From assembly GCA_013215025.1 (NCBI GenBank), contig JABSRR010000070.1, forward strand, positions 1 to 10,445: a stretch of DNA of 10,445 nucleotides. The letters are read 5' to 3'. The notes beneath the pieces were generated by a model that had not been told where the DNA came from, did no database searches, and was given only the letters and a program-made list of their open reading frames with translations. Source of the DNA: Pseudomonadales bacterium (GTDB lineage: Bacteria; Pseudomonadota; Gammaproteobacteria; Pseudomonadales; DT-91). Each line of letters starts with the position of its first letter. Positions within the stretch are counted from its first letter, which is position 1. This document shows positions 1 through 8,534 of the stretch, piece after piece. The position numbers were made by a program, and so were the translations under genes.

Positions 1-1512
<1,512 letters not shown>

Positions 1513-1557
1513 TCAATAATCAGCAATATTGAGCAGTAAGCTTTGCTCAAGACGCAT

Positions 1558-1587
1558 AAAAAAAGCCGCTTTAAAGCGGCTTTTTTT
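1558..1587. terminator. Bidirectional rho-independent terminator between icd and cspD
   Basis: A perfect 16-base palindrome GCCGCTTTAAAGCGGC (1565-1580) is flanked by seven A on the left and seven T on the right. A transcript from either strand therefore forms a GC-rich hairpin followed by a U run. It lies between two convergent genes, so it should end both icd (+) and cspD (-). Confidence 0.93.
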
Positions 1588-1595
1588 ATAGATTC

Positions 1596-1865
1596 TTAAT
1601 GAATATTGCCTGTATTCGCTTCGACAGAGTTGCCAACATTATCATTGTTTGTGGCTAGCTGTTCTATTGGCCTAATCGCGGTGGCGTGGATGCCGTTGGG
1701 ACCAGAGATGGCCTCAAATAAGACTTGTTGGCCGGTCTTTAAGGTGCGGTAACCGTGCATATCTATGGATGAATAATGCACAAAAATGTCTTCATCAGAG
1801 TCTTCGGCAACAATGAATCCATAGCCTTTGGCATTGTTAAACCATTTGACTGTACCTTTTTCCAT
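1596..1865 (-). CDS. cspD: Cold-shock-domain protein CspD
   Basis: Small single-stranded nucleic-acid-binding protein of the cold-shock fold. In E. coli, CspD is induced in stationary phase and starvation and inhibits replication rather than responding to cold; the same role here is inferred. The 89 residues hold one cold-shock domain at about 1-68, starting MEKGTVKWFNNAKGYGFI. RNP1 is KGYGFI (13-18) and RNP2 is DIFVHYS (26-32), with the surface aromatics W8, F9, Y15, F17, F28, H30 and Y31. The HYSSIDMHGYRTLK stretch resembles CspD (HYSTIQMDGYRTLK) more than CspA. The tail from about residue 69 is Asn-rich, not conserved, and makes the protein longer than the 74 residues of E. coli CspD. The start is fixed by AAGGA in the leader (1874-1880). 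Its place beside clpS-clpA matches E. coli and Pseudomonas. Confidence 0.93.
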   Translation of the reverse strand: MEKGTVKWFNNAKGYGFIVAEDSDEDIFVHYSSIDMHGYRTLKTGQQVLFEAISGPNGIHATAIRPIEQLATNNDNVGNSVEANTGNIH

Positions 1866-1873
1866 AATAATGA

Positions 1874-1880
1874 TCCTTTT
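1874..1880 (-). promoter_or_regulatory. Ribosome binding site of cspD
   Basis: On the minus strand this reads AAAAGGA, 8 bases before the ATG at 1865-1863. It fixes the cspD start. A weak -10-like GATAAT lies upstream (complement of 1911-1916), but no convincing -35 goes with it. Confidence 0.7.
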
Positions 1881-2005
1881 CGTTTATGGAACAACACTAT
1901 CGGTATGCCTATTATCAAGCGCGTTGCGCAAAATCAGCGTGTGCCGACAGCTCTTGCTTTAAGCCATATTGGAAAATACTGGCAAAATATTGTTATTGTT
2001 AAGCT

Positions 2006-2043
2006 AAAAATCTACCTCAGATCCTTAAAGGGTCTAGATTTTT
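2006..2043. repeat. Hairpin 1 in cspD/clpS spacer, possible two-way terminator
   Basis: The outer arms AAAAATCT (2006-2013) and AGATTTTT (2036-2043) are perfect complements. They enclose an inner 7-bp stem, AGATCCT (2019-2025) with AGGGTCT (2029-2035), that has one G-T wobble and a TAA loop; ACCTC (2014-2018) bulges on the left. The A run on one side and T run on the other give it terminator character on both strands. There is no known upstream gene for it to terminate on the plus strand, so its role is open. Confidence 0.5.
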
Positions 2044-2046
2044 AAT

Positions 2047-2085
2047 AAGCTAGAGCTAACCGCCGAGCAGTTATAGCTCTAGTTT
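2047..2085. repeat. Hairpin 2 in cspD/clpS spacer
   Basis: CTAGAGCTA (2050-2058) pairs perfectly with TAGCTCTAG (2074-2082). The stem extends to 12 pairs with one wobble (2047-2058 with 2074-2085) around a 15-base loop. TTTT at 2083-2086 overlaps the end of the stem. It lies three bases after hairpin 1. It could be a weak terminator or a structured element in a leader transcript; the sequence does not decide. Confidence 0.5.
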
Positions 2086-2196
2086 TAGAAAAGATTACAT
2101 TTTCGTCAAGTTTTTTATCTGGATTTCTGTGCCAGTGGTCAATTTTGTGTATAAAATCTTGATTTGACTATGTTTCGTATCAAAATAGGCATATCC

Positions 2197-2205
2197 TGAT
2201 ATAAA
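2197..2205 (+). promoter_or_regulatory. Candidate extended -10 promoter of clpS
   Basis: TGATATAAA matches the extended -10 pattern TG-n-TATAAT with one mismatch. The -35 region is poor, as is common for extended -10 promoters. Transcription would start near 2211-2213, inside the alternative TTG start at 2210, which favours ATG 2228 as the clpS start. This is a motif reading only. Confidence 0.4.
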
Positions 2206-2227
2206 TTAGTTGTTACTTACATTCCGT

Positions 2228-2620
2228 ATGATTTTTACACAGAGTTTTACTAATGATCTGAGTTATTCTCAGCTATCAACTGCGGTTAAACGTATTACAT
2301 GCAGCGATGACGAGCCGTCGCGAGACCATGATCTTACTGTTCTTGCTGAGCGTCCTCAGCTTAAACAGCCAGAAAAGTATCAAGTTGTTCTGATGAATGA
2401 CGACTATACGCCGATGGAATTTGTTGTCGAAGTGTTAGAAATGTTCTTTTATATGAACAGAGAGAAAGCCACTCAAATTATGTTGGCAGTTCATACCCAA
2501 GGAAAGGGTGTTTGCGGTATTTATCCAAAAGATATTGCCGAAACGAAATCTGCACAAGTTAACGAGTTTTCTCGCACGCATCAACACCCCTTATTGTGTG
2601 AAGTTGAAGCGATTGAGTAG
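2228..2620 (+). CDS. clpS: ATP-dependent Clp protease adaptor ClpS
   Basis: Adaptor that binds N-degron substrates (N-terminal Leu, Phe, Tyr, Trp) and hands them to ClpAP, while limiting ClpA action on SsrA-tagged proteins. From ATG 2228 it has 130 residues. The core runs from about residue 49 ([20 protein letters not shown]) to HPLLCEVE near the end. N57, D58, D59 and H89 match E. coli Asn34, Asp35, Asp36 and His66, which grip the substrate alpha-amino group, and M63 sits in the pocket-forming TPMEF segment. About 48 residues precede the core, against about 25 in E. coli; Pseudomonas ClpS is also long. The frame is open back to TTG 2210, adding six residues, but neither start has a clear ribosome binding site. 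ATG 2228 is preferred because the likely promoter would start transcription at about 2212. clpA follows after 40 bases, so the two are probably co-transcribed. Confidence 0.93.
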   Translation: MIFTQSFTNDLSYSQLSTAVKRITCSDDEPSRDHDLTVLAERPQLKQPEKYQVVLMNDDYTPMEFVVEVLEMFFYMNREKATQIMLAVHTQGKGVCGIYPKDIAETKSAQVNEFSRTHQHPLLCEVEAIE

Positions 2621-2648
2621 TTTTTTATGTTGTAAAGTCTTACTGCAT

Positions 2649-2654
2649 GAGGAG
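2649..2654 (+). promoter_or_regulatory. Ribosome binding site of clpA
   Basis: GAGGAG ends 6 bases before ATG 2661. It is a strong Shine-Dalgarno match and fixes the clpA start, in contrast to the weak signal before clpS. Confidence 0.8.
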
Positions 2655-2660
2655 TAAGTT

Positions 2661-4922
2661 ATGTTAAGTAAAGCGTTGGAAAAAACCTTAAACGATGCCT
2701 TTAAGCGAGCTAGGGCAAAACGTCACGAATACATAACCGTTGAGCATTTATTGCTTGCCTTGCTGGATAATGAGAGTGCGCTTACGGTGCTCAAAGGCAC
2801 GGGTGCAGATTTAGCAGCTTTACAGCAGGAACTTTCAAGTTTTCTAGAAACTACCACGCCAGTCTTGCCGCAGTCGGTCGAGGAGCGTGAAACTATTCCT
2901 ACGCTTGGCTTTCAGCGTGTGCTGCAGCGTGCGGTGTTTCATGTGCAGTCTTCCGGTAAGCAGGAAGTGAATGGCGCCAATGTATTGGTTGCCATTTTCT
3001 CAGAACAAGAGAGCCAGGCGGTTTACTTGCTTAATCAACAAAGCGTTTCTCGGCTTGATGTGGTTAATTTCATTTCTCATGGTGTAGCTAAGTCAGAATC
3101 TGATGATGACGAAGCTGGCACTGGCTCAGACGATGCAGCCAGCGCTCAAGAACAAGCATCGGAGAGTGCTTTAGGCAATTACGCTGTCGATTTGAATGAA
3201 CAAGCCCGACTGGGTAAAACAGACCCGCTTATTGGACGACAATATGAAGTAGAACGCGTTGCGCAAGTACTCGCGCGACGTCGTAAAAACAATCCATTAT
3301 TGGTTGGCGAGTCAGGTGTGGGTAAAACCGCAATTGCCGAAGGCTTGGCTAAAATGATTGTTGATGGTGAGGTGCCGACGGTATTGAGCAATAGCGTTGT
3401 CTATTCGCTAGATTTGGGTGCTTTGCTTGCAGGTACTAAGTATCGCGGTGATTTTGAAAAGCGCTTTAAAGCCTTACTTGCTGAGTTGAAAAATCAAGCC
3501 GATAGCATCCTGTTTATCGATGAGATTCACACCATTATTGGTGCAGGTGCGGCATCGGGTGGGGTGATGGATGCCTCAAATTTATTAAAACCCCTACTTA
3601 CCAGTGGTGACCTTCGCTGCGTTGGTTCTACCACTTACGAAGAATATCGCGGTATCTTTGATCAGGATCGTGCCTTATCTCGGCGCTTCCAAAAAATCGA
3701 CGTACTCGAGCCTTCGGTCGATGACACCTATAAAATTCTTAAAGGCTTGAAAGGCCGTTTCGAGGAGCATCATAAGCTGCGTTATACCGATAAAGCCTTG
3801 CGTGCCGCTGCTGAACTAGCGTCTAAGCATATTAATGATCGATTTATGCCAGATAAGGCTATCGACGTCATTGATGAGGCTGGGGCTTACCAGCAGCTGC
3901 AGTCTGACTCAAAACGCAAAAAAAGTATTGGTGTATCTGAAGTTGAGGCGATTGTTGCAAAAATTGCTCGGATACCTGAAAAAACTGTCAGTAATGATGA
4001 TAAAAAAGCGCTGCAGGACTTGGCGGAAAACCTCAAGCGGGTTGTGTTTGGTCAAGACGAGGCGATAGATACCTTATCCACTGCCATTAAGTTATCTAGA
4101 GCAGGTCTAACAACGCCGAATAAGCCTATCGGTTCTTTTATGTTTGCTGGGCCGACTGGTGTAGGTAAAACTGAAATTTCTAAACAGTTAGCCAATATCT
4201 TAGGTCTTGAGTTGATTCGCTTTGATATGTCCGAGTATATGGAACGTCATACAGTTTCTCGTCTTATTGGTGCTCCCCCTGGATATGTTGGCTTTGATCA
4301 AGGCGGCTTACTAACCGAGGCCGTTACTAAACACCCGCATTCAGTGGTATTGCTGGATGAAATTGAAAAAGCGCACCCTGAGGTCTTTAATATCCTTTTA
4401 CAGGTTATGGACAACGGTACCCTCACTGATAATAACGGGCGTAAAGCCGATTTTCGTAATGTGATTTTAATTATGACGACCAACGCCGGCGCTGAATTAC
4501 TGAGTAAGCGCTCTATCGGCTTTATGTTGCAAGATAATTCTACTGATGGCATGGAAGCGATTAATCGCATGTTTACACCAGAGTTTAGAAATCGTCTGGA
4601 TGCCATTGTGCAATTCGGCGGCTTACCCTTGGATGTGGTGCATACGGTAGTCGATAAATTCCTATTCGAGCTGCAGTCGCAGCTGGACGAAAAAGGTATC
4701 ACTATCCATGTATCTGAAGCCGTCAGAGATTATCTGGTGCAAGAGGGCTATGATCCACTCATGGGCGCACGCCCAATGGCTCGAGTGATTCAAGAGAAAA
4801 TCAAAAAGCCTTTAGCAGAATTTGTGCTGTTTGGTAACCTCAATAAAGGTGCGGTCATTCAAGTTGATCTGCAGGATGACGAAGTTATCTTGCAAGAAGA
4901 GTCGCAGACGGCCACAGTGTAA
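2661..4922 (+). CDS. clpA: ATP-dependent Clp protease ATP-binding subunit ClpA
   Basis: Hexameric AAA+ unfoldase that unfolds substrates and threads them into ClpP, receiving N-degron substrates from ClpS. The 753 residues compare with 758 in E. coli. The N domain (about 1-145) has the Clp repeat, starting [21 protein letters not shown]. An acidic linker follows at about 146-168 ([14 protein letters not shown]). The first AAA+ module has Walker A GESGVGKT (216-223) and Walker B ILFIDE ending at D287-E288. The second has Walker A GPTGVGKT (497-504) and Walker B VVLLDE ending at D566-E567. The ClpP-docking tripeptide is I619-G620-F621, where E. coli has IGL. The arginine-finger region TPEFRNRLD and sensor-2 region GARPMARVI are present. 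All key motifs are intact, so the protein should be active. It is paired with clpS upstream; clpP is not in the window. Confidence 0.97.
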   Translation: MLSKALEKTLNDAFKRARAKRHEYITVEHLLLALLDNESALTVLKGTGADLAALQQELSSFLETTTPVLPQSVEERETIPTLGFQRVLQRAVFHVQSSGKQEVNGANVLVAIFSEQESQAVYLLNQQSVSRLDVVNFISHGVAKSESDDDEAGTGSDDAASAQEQASESALGNYAVDLNEQARLGKTDPLIGRQYEVERVAQVLARRRKNNPLLVGESGVGKTAIAEGLAKMIVDGEVPTVLSNSVVYSLDLGALLAGTKYRGDFEKRFKALLAELKNQADSILFIDEIHTIIGAGAASGGVMDASNLLKPLLTSGDLRCVGSTTYEEYRGIFDQDRALSRRFQKIDVLEPSVDDTYKILKGLKGRFEEHHKLRYTDKALRAAAELASKHINDRFMPDKAIDVIDEAGAYQQLQSDSKRKKSIGVSEVEAIVAKIARIPEKTVSNDDKKALQDLAENLKRVVFGQDEAIDTLSTAIKLSRAGLTTPNKPIGSFMFAGPTGVGKTEISKQLANILGLELIRFDMSEYMERHTVSRLIGAPPGYVGFDQGGLLTEAVTKHPHSVVLLDEIEKAHPEVFNILLQVMDNGTLTDNNGRKADFRNVILIMTTNAGAELLSKRSIGFMLQDNSTDGMEAINRMFTPEFRNRLDAIVQFGGLPLDVVHTVVDKFLFELQSQLDEKGITIHVSEAVRDYLVQEGYDPLMGARPMARVIQEKIKKPLAEFVLFGNLNKGAVIQVDLQDDEVILQEESQTATV

Positions 4923-4936
4923 TGCACGCTTAGCGT

Positions 4937-4972
4937 TTGCTTGCGCAGCCATGTGATGCGCAGGCAGCTTTT
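4937..4972 (+). terminator. Hairpin after clpA, possible first terminator
   Basis: GCTTGCGCA (4939-4947) pairs with TGCGCAGGC (4957-4965), with one G-T wobble, around a 9-base loop. Two more pairs extend it to 4937 and 4967. The run CTTTT follows but is short. It lies 15 bases after the clpA stop. Confidence 0.55.
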
Positions 4973-5002
4973 ACGCAGTTCTAATAATTAACTTTCTTTA
5001 CT

Positions 5003-5035
5003 AAGAGTTCGGTTTAACTAACTGGGCTCTTTTTT
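5003..5035 (+). terminator. Rho-independent terminator downstream of clpA
   Basis: AGAGTTCGGTT (5004-5014) pairs along its full length with AACTGGGCTCT (5020-5030), using three G-U wobbles, around a 5-base loop. T5031-T5035 follows directly. Its form and place suggest it ends the clpS-clpA transcript and isolates the next gene. Confidence 0.8.
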
Positions 5036-5141
5036 GTTCTAGAAGCCGATGATTCTTGTTTGTGCTTTATTTCTCAAGCATTTTTCTTTTCTCTGACTTG
5101 GCTTTCTCTTACCATGGTCGTTTTTACTGCTTGAGGTTCTG

Positions 5142-5672
5142 ATGTCGTCTACTAATACCCCTAATTCAAAAAAAATGTACCCATGTAGCGTGGTAGATGA
5201 TCAATATATTCATCATGCACCCAAAAAATACGTAGCCAAAGTTGTGGTAAATGCCAGTGCTGAGCAAGTGTTTGAGGTGTTTGAAGATGCGGATGCATGG
5301 CCACAGTGGGCAATGCCGATAAACAAAGTGATTTGGACCTCACCTAAGCCTTACGGGATTGGAACAACGCGCATCGTTGAAATGATTGGTTTAACAGGTG
5401 ATGAAACCTTTATCGCTTGGGACTACCCAAAGCATATGGCTTTTTGCTTTACCCAAATGTCCGAAAGTCTTATCGAAAGCTTTGCAGAAGATTACGTAGT
5501 GACTGAATTGGCTGACGGCCAAACAGAAGTGCAGTGGACCATGGCCATGACGCCACGTGGCTACGGTAAGATTACTATGGCGCTATTTGGGCCGATGATG
5601 GGCATCGGCTTGCAGTGGATGCTGAATGGTTTTAAAAAATACGTAGATCAGCGCTATCAGATAGCGCAATAG
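5142..5672 (+). CDS. SRPBCC (START/polyketide-cyclase-like) family protein, function unknown
   Basis: The 176 residues look like a single helix-grip (SRPBCC) domain at about 29-170, preceded by an unconserved polar stretch. Recognisable points are a first strand YVAKVVVNASAEQVFEVFED leading into a helix, then WPQW, the turn PYGIGTTRIVEM, and a long C-terminal helix ending LQWMLNGFKKYV. The fold makes a deep hydrophobic pocket for lipids, sterols or polyketide-like ligands; no catalytic residues are fixed, so neither ligand nor reaction can be named. There is no signal peptide, so it is probably cytoplasmic. TTGAGG before ATG 5142 supports this start; Met12 at 5175 is a weaker alternative. It stands alone, isolated from clpA by a terminator and convergent with the next gene. 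In Pseudomonas and E. coli the place after clpA is typically followed by infA and aat or their neighbours, none of which is here. Confidence 0.75.
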   Translation: MSSTNTPNSKKMYPCSVVDDQYIHHAPKKYVAKVVVNASAEQVFEVFEDADAWPQWAMPINKVIWTSPKPYGIGTTRIVEMIGLTGDETFIAWDYPKHMAFCFTQMSESLIESFAEDYVVTELADGQTEVQWTMAMTPRGYGKITMALFGPMMGIGLQWMLNGFKKYVDQRYQIAQ

Positions 5673-5711
5673 ACAGTGCAATAGTTAGCGCAATAGATAA
5701 CGTAATAGATA
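5664..5711. repeat. Four 12-bp tandem repeats spanning the SRPBCC stop codon
   Basis: The units are GCGCAATAGACA (5664), GTGCAATAGTTA (5676), GCGCAATAGATA (5688) and ACGTAATAGATA (5700). The period of 12 keeps frame, so every unit carries TAG in the reading frame of the gene upstream; the true stop is in the first unit. A 7-bp hairpin with a CAG loop (GCGCTAT 5651-5657, ATAGCGC 5661-5667) overlaps the first unit. It looks like a recent slippage expansion. Confidence 0.8.
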
Positions 5712-5813
5712 GTTTTAAGAGCTTGTTGAGTAAGTTAAGGGATTAATTGAATAATTTTTATATAGGCATGCTCGAAGGTACAGGCAGCGTGTAAAAATAG
5801 CTTGCCGTTGAAT

Positions 5814-6197
5814 TCAGTCATCAAAACTAATGCGAATAAAGGCGCGCTTGTTGATCTTACCTGCTAAGCGAGAGATCAGGTTTAACATGCGCATCTTCCA
5901 ACCGTATTGTTTTATCAATGCCTGCTCGGCGATTCGAGCTTCTGCCTGATCAAGCAGGGTAGCCGTTGCAGCCTCAAAACTGCCTGTAGGTTTCCCGGTT
6001 ACCGTGCAAGTTTGTATTTTTACCGCAGAGAAATTGCGAATGCGTTTCACTTTGCCCGCTTTGCCTTCAGAAAATAAATAAAAACAGGGCTTGTTGAGGT
6101 GCTGGCTTTGACCAAACCACACCGGTGTATCTACCCAGCTACCATCACGTTTTTGCGTTGAGAGTAATAAGTATTCAGTTGACTGCCAGTTATTCAT
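5814..6197 (-). CDS. PPOX-class (split-barrel, flavin-type) protein of the Rv2061-like group
   Basis: The 127 residues match the small pyridoxamine-5'-phosphate-oxidase-like split-barrel family. Characteristic segments are YLLLSTQKRDGSWVDTPVWF (9-28), the middle SEGKAGKVKRIRNFSAVKIQ (43-62), and TGKPTGSFEAATATLL (67-82). The VxTPVWF and GKVKRIR segments are typical of a group labelled F420-dependent in actinobacteria (Rv2061c-like). Binding of F420, FMN or another cofactor is not shown by the sequence, and F420 synthesis is not expected in this lineage. The C-terminus is basic and hydrophobic without a clear membrane helix. It starts 40 bases after rnb on the same strand and probably shares its transcript. 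The ribosome binding site is weak. No convincing terminator is seen in the 141 bp between its stop and the convergent SRPBCC gene. Fold is fairly sure, reaction unknown. Confidence 0.75.
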   Translation of the reverse strand: MNNWQSTEYLLLSTQKRDGSWVDTPVWFGQSQHLNKPCFYLFSEGKAGKVKRIRNFSAVKIQTCTVTGKPTGSFEAATATLLDQAEARIAEQALIKQYGWKMRMLNLISRLAGKINKRAFIRISFDD

Positions 6198-6237
6198 GCG
6201 TTGTTTCTATTGATTATGTTGCCTTATGGGAATCGCT

Positions 6238-8358
6238 TTACGCTTGCGATGTACTGTCTTGATCAATGGTTTCAGATGCATCAGTTTTGTTTGTTTCGGC
6301 TGCTGCTTTATCAAAAACCAGAGATAGCTTTAAGTTTAACTGTTCATTATCAATTGCGACTAATTTGACAGTGACAGTTTGCCCAAGTGTAAAAAATAAA
6401 TCGTCGCATTTTAAGGTCAGACTATCTTGGTTAAAGCTATATTCGCGTTTCAAACTGCGCACATCAATCTGACCATGAATATCAAATTCAGGCCAGTAAA
6501 CACCAATTTGACGGTGATTAACCATAGATACTGTGCCAGTGAATGTATCACCGAGCTTTTGTTTTAAAAATTGGCATTTTAAAGACAGTTCACAATCGCG
6601 TTGTGCCGCTCTAACAGACTGGTTTAATTGATTTAGACGACTGATTAAATCCTCGTTTAAGGGCTTAATCGGTTTGTTATTGACTAGGCGCTTAATGAGC
6701 CTGTGTACAATCACGTCACTGTATTTTCTGATTGGTGAGGTGAAGGTTGTATAGGCTTCAAAACCAAGGCCATAATGCGCCACTTTGGCTGTTTGCCACT
6801 CACTGCGCTTCAACTTTTTCTTGAGTATATCTGCAAGATTAATTTCACTGCTTTCTAATAGCTGCTGCTGAAAAGCTATGTACTGACTTAGCTGATTAAT
6901 GTCATCATGTTGCGCAGCAAAATCTGGCATATGCTTTTTTAATAGGCGCTGTATGCCAGGCAGCTGCTCGGGTCTAAAACCATTAGCTCCGACAAATAAT
7001 GCCGAGTTGCTATGCTTTGCTAAAAATAAGGCGGTGGCGTTGTTACATGCCAGCATACATTCTTCAACTAAACGTTGTGCAATATTTCGTTGATGAAATT
7101 CAATCCCCGTCATCTTACCATTTTCATCTAATTCTAAACGATAATCTGGGTAATCTGGCATGATGGATGCGTTAGTATCTCTCCAATTGCGGCGTGCTTG
7201 TGACATCTGATGCAGTTGAGAAATTTGTGCGCTTATCGTATCAGAATACTCAGGTGAATAAGTTTTGGATTCGCTAGCATTGATTTCAATACTCTCGGCG
7301 CAATTTTCAGCGTTATTATTCGAACCCTTGTCAGAGTTTGCGTTATCAATGCTATGAATATGAGCGCTCACATCATCATAGTTTAGCTTGCCTTGGCTTC
7401 TTATCACGGCGCTTTGATAGTCGCAGCAGAGGATGTTTCCATCAGGTTGAATGGTAATATTGCACACCAGAGCTAAGCGGTCTTGGTGTTCTTTTAATGA
7501 GCAGAGATTTGATGACAAAACATCCGGAAGCATAGGGATTTTTTGACCCGGTAAATAAATACTGCTCATTTGCTGCTGCGCTAAACGATCAAGCGGCGAG
7601 TTGATGTCAACAAAAGCCGTAACATCTGCGATAGCGACGGAGAGCAAATAATCACCGTTTTCCAGCGTTTTAATATGCAAAGCGTCGTCTAAATCTTGGG
7701 TATTGTTACCGTCGATGGTGATAAAACAATGATCACGAAGGTCTTCACGCTGCCCTGAGGCTATCTCATCATCGATGATTTGCTCAGCCGTCATGCGAAT
7801 GGCTTCTAGCTCATCTTGTTGCCAATCCTTATGTGGCAGCTGATGTTTTGCGACACTGAAGCGGTGCTCAATATAGGCGTCTTCTTCACGACCAATAATT
7901 TGTGACACTTGCGCTTGAACGCGACCTTTATGCTTAAACGGATGCTGACAAATAGTGGCACCAACCAGCTCGCCATCGTTTAAATTTTTACGATGTTTTG
8001 GAGGAATAAAGATCCAACGTGTCAACTGTGGGTGATCGGGTAGCACATAAAGCTGGTTGTTTTTTGCCTTAATTTTACCCAAAAAATAGGAGAAGTCAGT
8101 AGAGAGCAACTTTTCAATGCGTGCGATGGGTTTCTCATCAGTTTTATCTGAGCGTTCTAAGATACATTGAACAGTATCGCCGGGTAATACTTTCTCCATT
8201 TCCGACTGTGGCAGCAAATACTCTTGTTTATCACTTTCGCTGATCACAAAACCAAAGCGTTTGCGGGTACCTTTAACCTCACCCGTTACTCGTTCAGTAG
8301 CGTCATGAATCTGTTTTTTTAAGTCTTTCAGTTGACTCAGTGCTGATGAATCAAGCAT
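6238..8358 (-). CDS. rnb: Exoribonuclease II (RNase II)
   Basis: Degrades single-stranded RNA processively from 3' to 5', releasing nucleoside monophosphates; acts in mRNA turnover in the cytoplasm. The 706 residues are N-terminal cold-shock-like OB domains (about 15-170), the RNB catalytic domain (about 190-560) and a C-terminal S1 domain (about 600-680). The four metal-binding aspartates are D216, D222, D224 and D225 in TIDGNNTQDLDDA, spaced like E. coli D201, D207, D209 and D210. TSPIRKY (540-546) holds the catalytic arginine R544. YLPGQKIPMLPDVLSSNLCSL and GLGFEAYTTFTSPIRKY resemble E. coli RNase II more than RNase R. It exceeds the 644 residues of E. coli RNase II through an insertion at about 338-374 rich in Asn, Ser and Glu, and a polar tail of about 25 residues. 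ATG 8358 is preceded by CGGAA. The PPOX gene follows on the same strand. Confidence 0.92.
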   Translation of the reverse strand: MLDSSALSQLKDLKKQIHDATERVTGEVKGTRKRFGFVISESDKQEYLLPQSEMEKVLPGDTVQCILERSDKTDEKPIARIEKLLSTDFSYFLGKIKAKNNQLYVLPDHPQLTRWIFIPPKHRKNLNDGELVGATICQHPFKHKGRVQAQVSQIIGREEDAYIEHRFSVAKHQLPHKDWQQDELEAIRMTAEQIIDDEIASGQREDLRDHCFITIDGNNTQDLDDALHIKTLENGDYLLSVAIADVTAFVDINSPLDRLAQQQMSSIYLPGQKIPMLPDVLSSNLCSLKEHQDRLALVCNITIQPDGNILCCDYQSAVIRSQGKLNYDDVSAHIHSIDNANSDKGSNNNAENCAESIEINASESKTYSPEYSDTISAQISQLHQMSQARRNWRDTNASIMPDYPDYRLELDENGKMTGIEFHQRNIAQRLVEECMLACNNATALFLAKHSNSALFVGANGFRPEQLPGIQRLLKKHMPDFAAQHDDINQLSQYIAFQQQLLESSEINLADILKKKLKRSEWQTAKVAHYGLGFEAYTTFTSPIRKYSDVIVHRLIKRLVNNKPIKPLNEDLISRLNQLNQSVRAAQRDCELSLKCQFLKQKLGDTFTGTVSMVNHRQIGVYWPEFDIHGQIDVRSLKREYSFNQDSLTLKCDDLFFTLGQTVTVKLVAIDNEQLNLKLSLVFDKAAAETNKTDASETIDQDSTSQA

Positions 8359-8436
8359 GTTAATTTCCGTTAAAATAATGCATCTAGATTAGCAGAAAAA
8401 GAGGGTGCTCCCAATCCTTTAATAGGCTAATTAGTG

Positions 8437-8481
8437 CTGCGATTCTGAGGCTGTATGCTATTTAAACAGCGAATATCGCAG
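8437..8481. repeat. Nested inverted repeat between rnb and smrA
   Basis: The outer arms are CTGCGATTC (8437-8445) and GAATATCGCAG (8471-8481), complementary apart from a 2-base bulge. The inner arms are GCTGT (8450-8454) and ACAGC (8466-8470). The element lies in the 176-bp divergent promoter region, just upstream of the candidate smrA -10, so it could be an operator, or a leader hairpin in an rnb transcript. No motif names a regulator. Confidence 0.5.
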
Positions 8482-8498
8482 TACTGAGTGTTTAACGT

Positions 8499-8504
8499 TA
8501 TAAT
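8499..8504 (+). promoter_or_regulatory. Candidate -10 of smrA
   Basis: TATAAT is a perfect -10 hexamer 30 bases before ATG 8535 and would start transcription near 8511. No good -35 lies 16-18 bases upstream; that place is taken by the right arm of the inverted repeat at 8471-8481, which suggests help or control by a bound protein. Confidence 0.45.
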
Positions 8505-8534
8505 CAGCTAAGACAGACCAAAAAAGGCTTTCAC

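Larger units (their letters stand above)
1866..2227. other. Divergent cspD/clpS intergenic region
   Basis: These 362 bp separate two divergent genes and must carry both promoters. They hold the cspD leader and binding site, two adjacent hairpins (2006-2043 and 2047-2085), and a candidate extended -10 for clpS at 2197-2205. Frames open across part of the region give no recognisable protein. A possible cspD -10 (minus strand GATAAT, 1911-1916) has no good -35. I see no tRNA, repeat array or known riboswitch. Confidence 0.6.

Noticed and set aside
1905..2043. Possible plus-strand small RNA ending at hairpin 1
   Set aside because: TATTAT at 1910-1915 could be a -10, but no -35 goes with it and there is no conserved feature. 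Kept only as a possibility under the hairpin finding.
1776..2045. 89-codon plus-strand frame overlapping cspD and its leader
   Set aside because: It is antisense to cspD for its first third, has no ribosome binding site or recognisable domain, and ends in hairpin 1.
2210..2227. TTG start for clpS, adding six residues
   Set aside because: It has no ribosome binding site and lies at or before the predicted transcription start of the extended -10 promoter; ATG 2228 is simpler. Not fully excluded.
4298..4702. 134-codon minus-strand frame inside clpA
   Set aside because: It lies wholly antisense to conserved ClpA coding sequence, is Ser/Cys-rich without a domain, and is best explained as a shadow.
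4923..5141. tRNA gene after clpA, as in some E. coli-like arrangements
   Set aside because: No cloverleaf, TTCGA-type T-loop or CCA-like end is visible; the region is explained by two hairpins and an AT-rich leader.
5783..5806. Imperfect hairpin GGCAGC / GCTTGCC between the convergent SRPBCC and PPOX genes, considered as terminator
   Set aside because: Only six pairs with a bulge and no T run on either strand; not a credible terminator.
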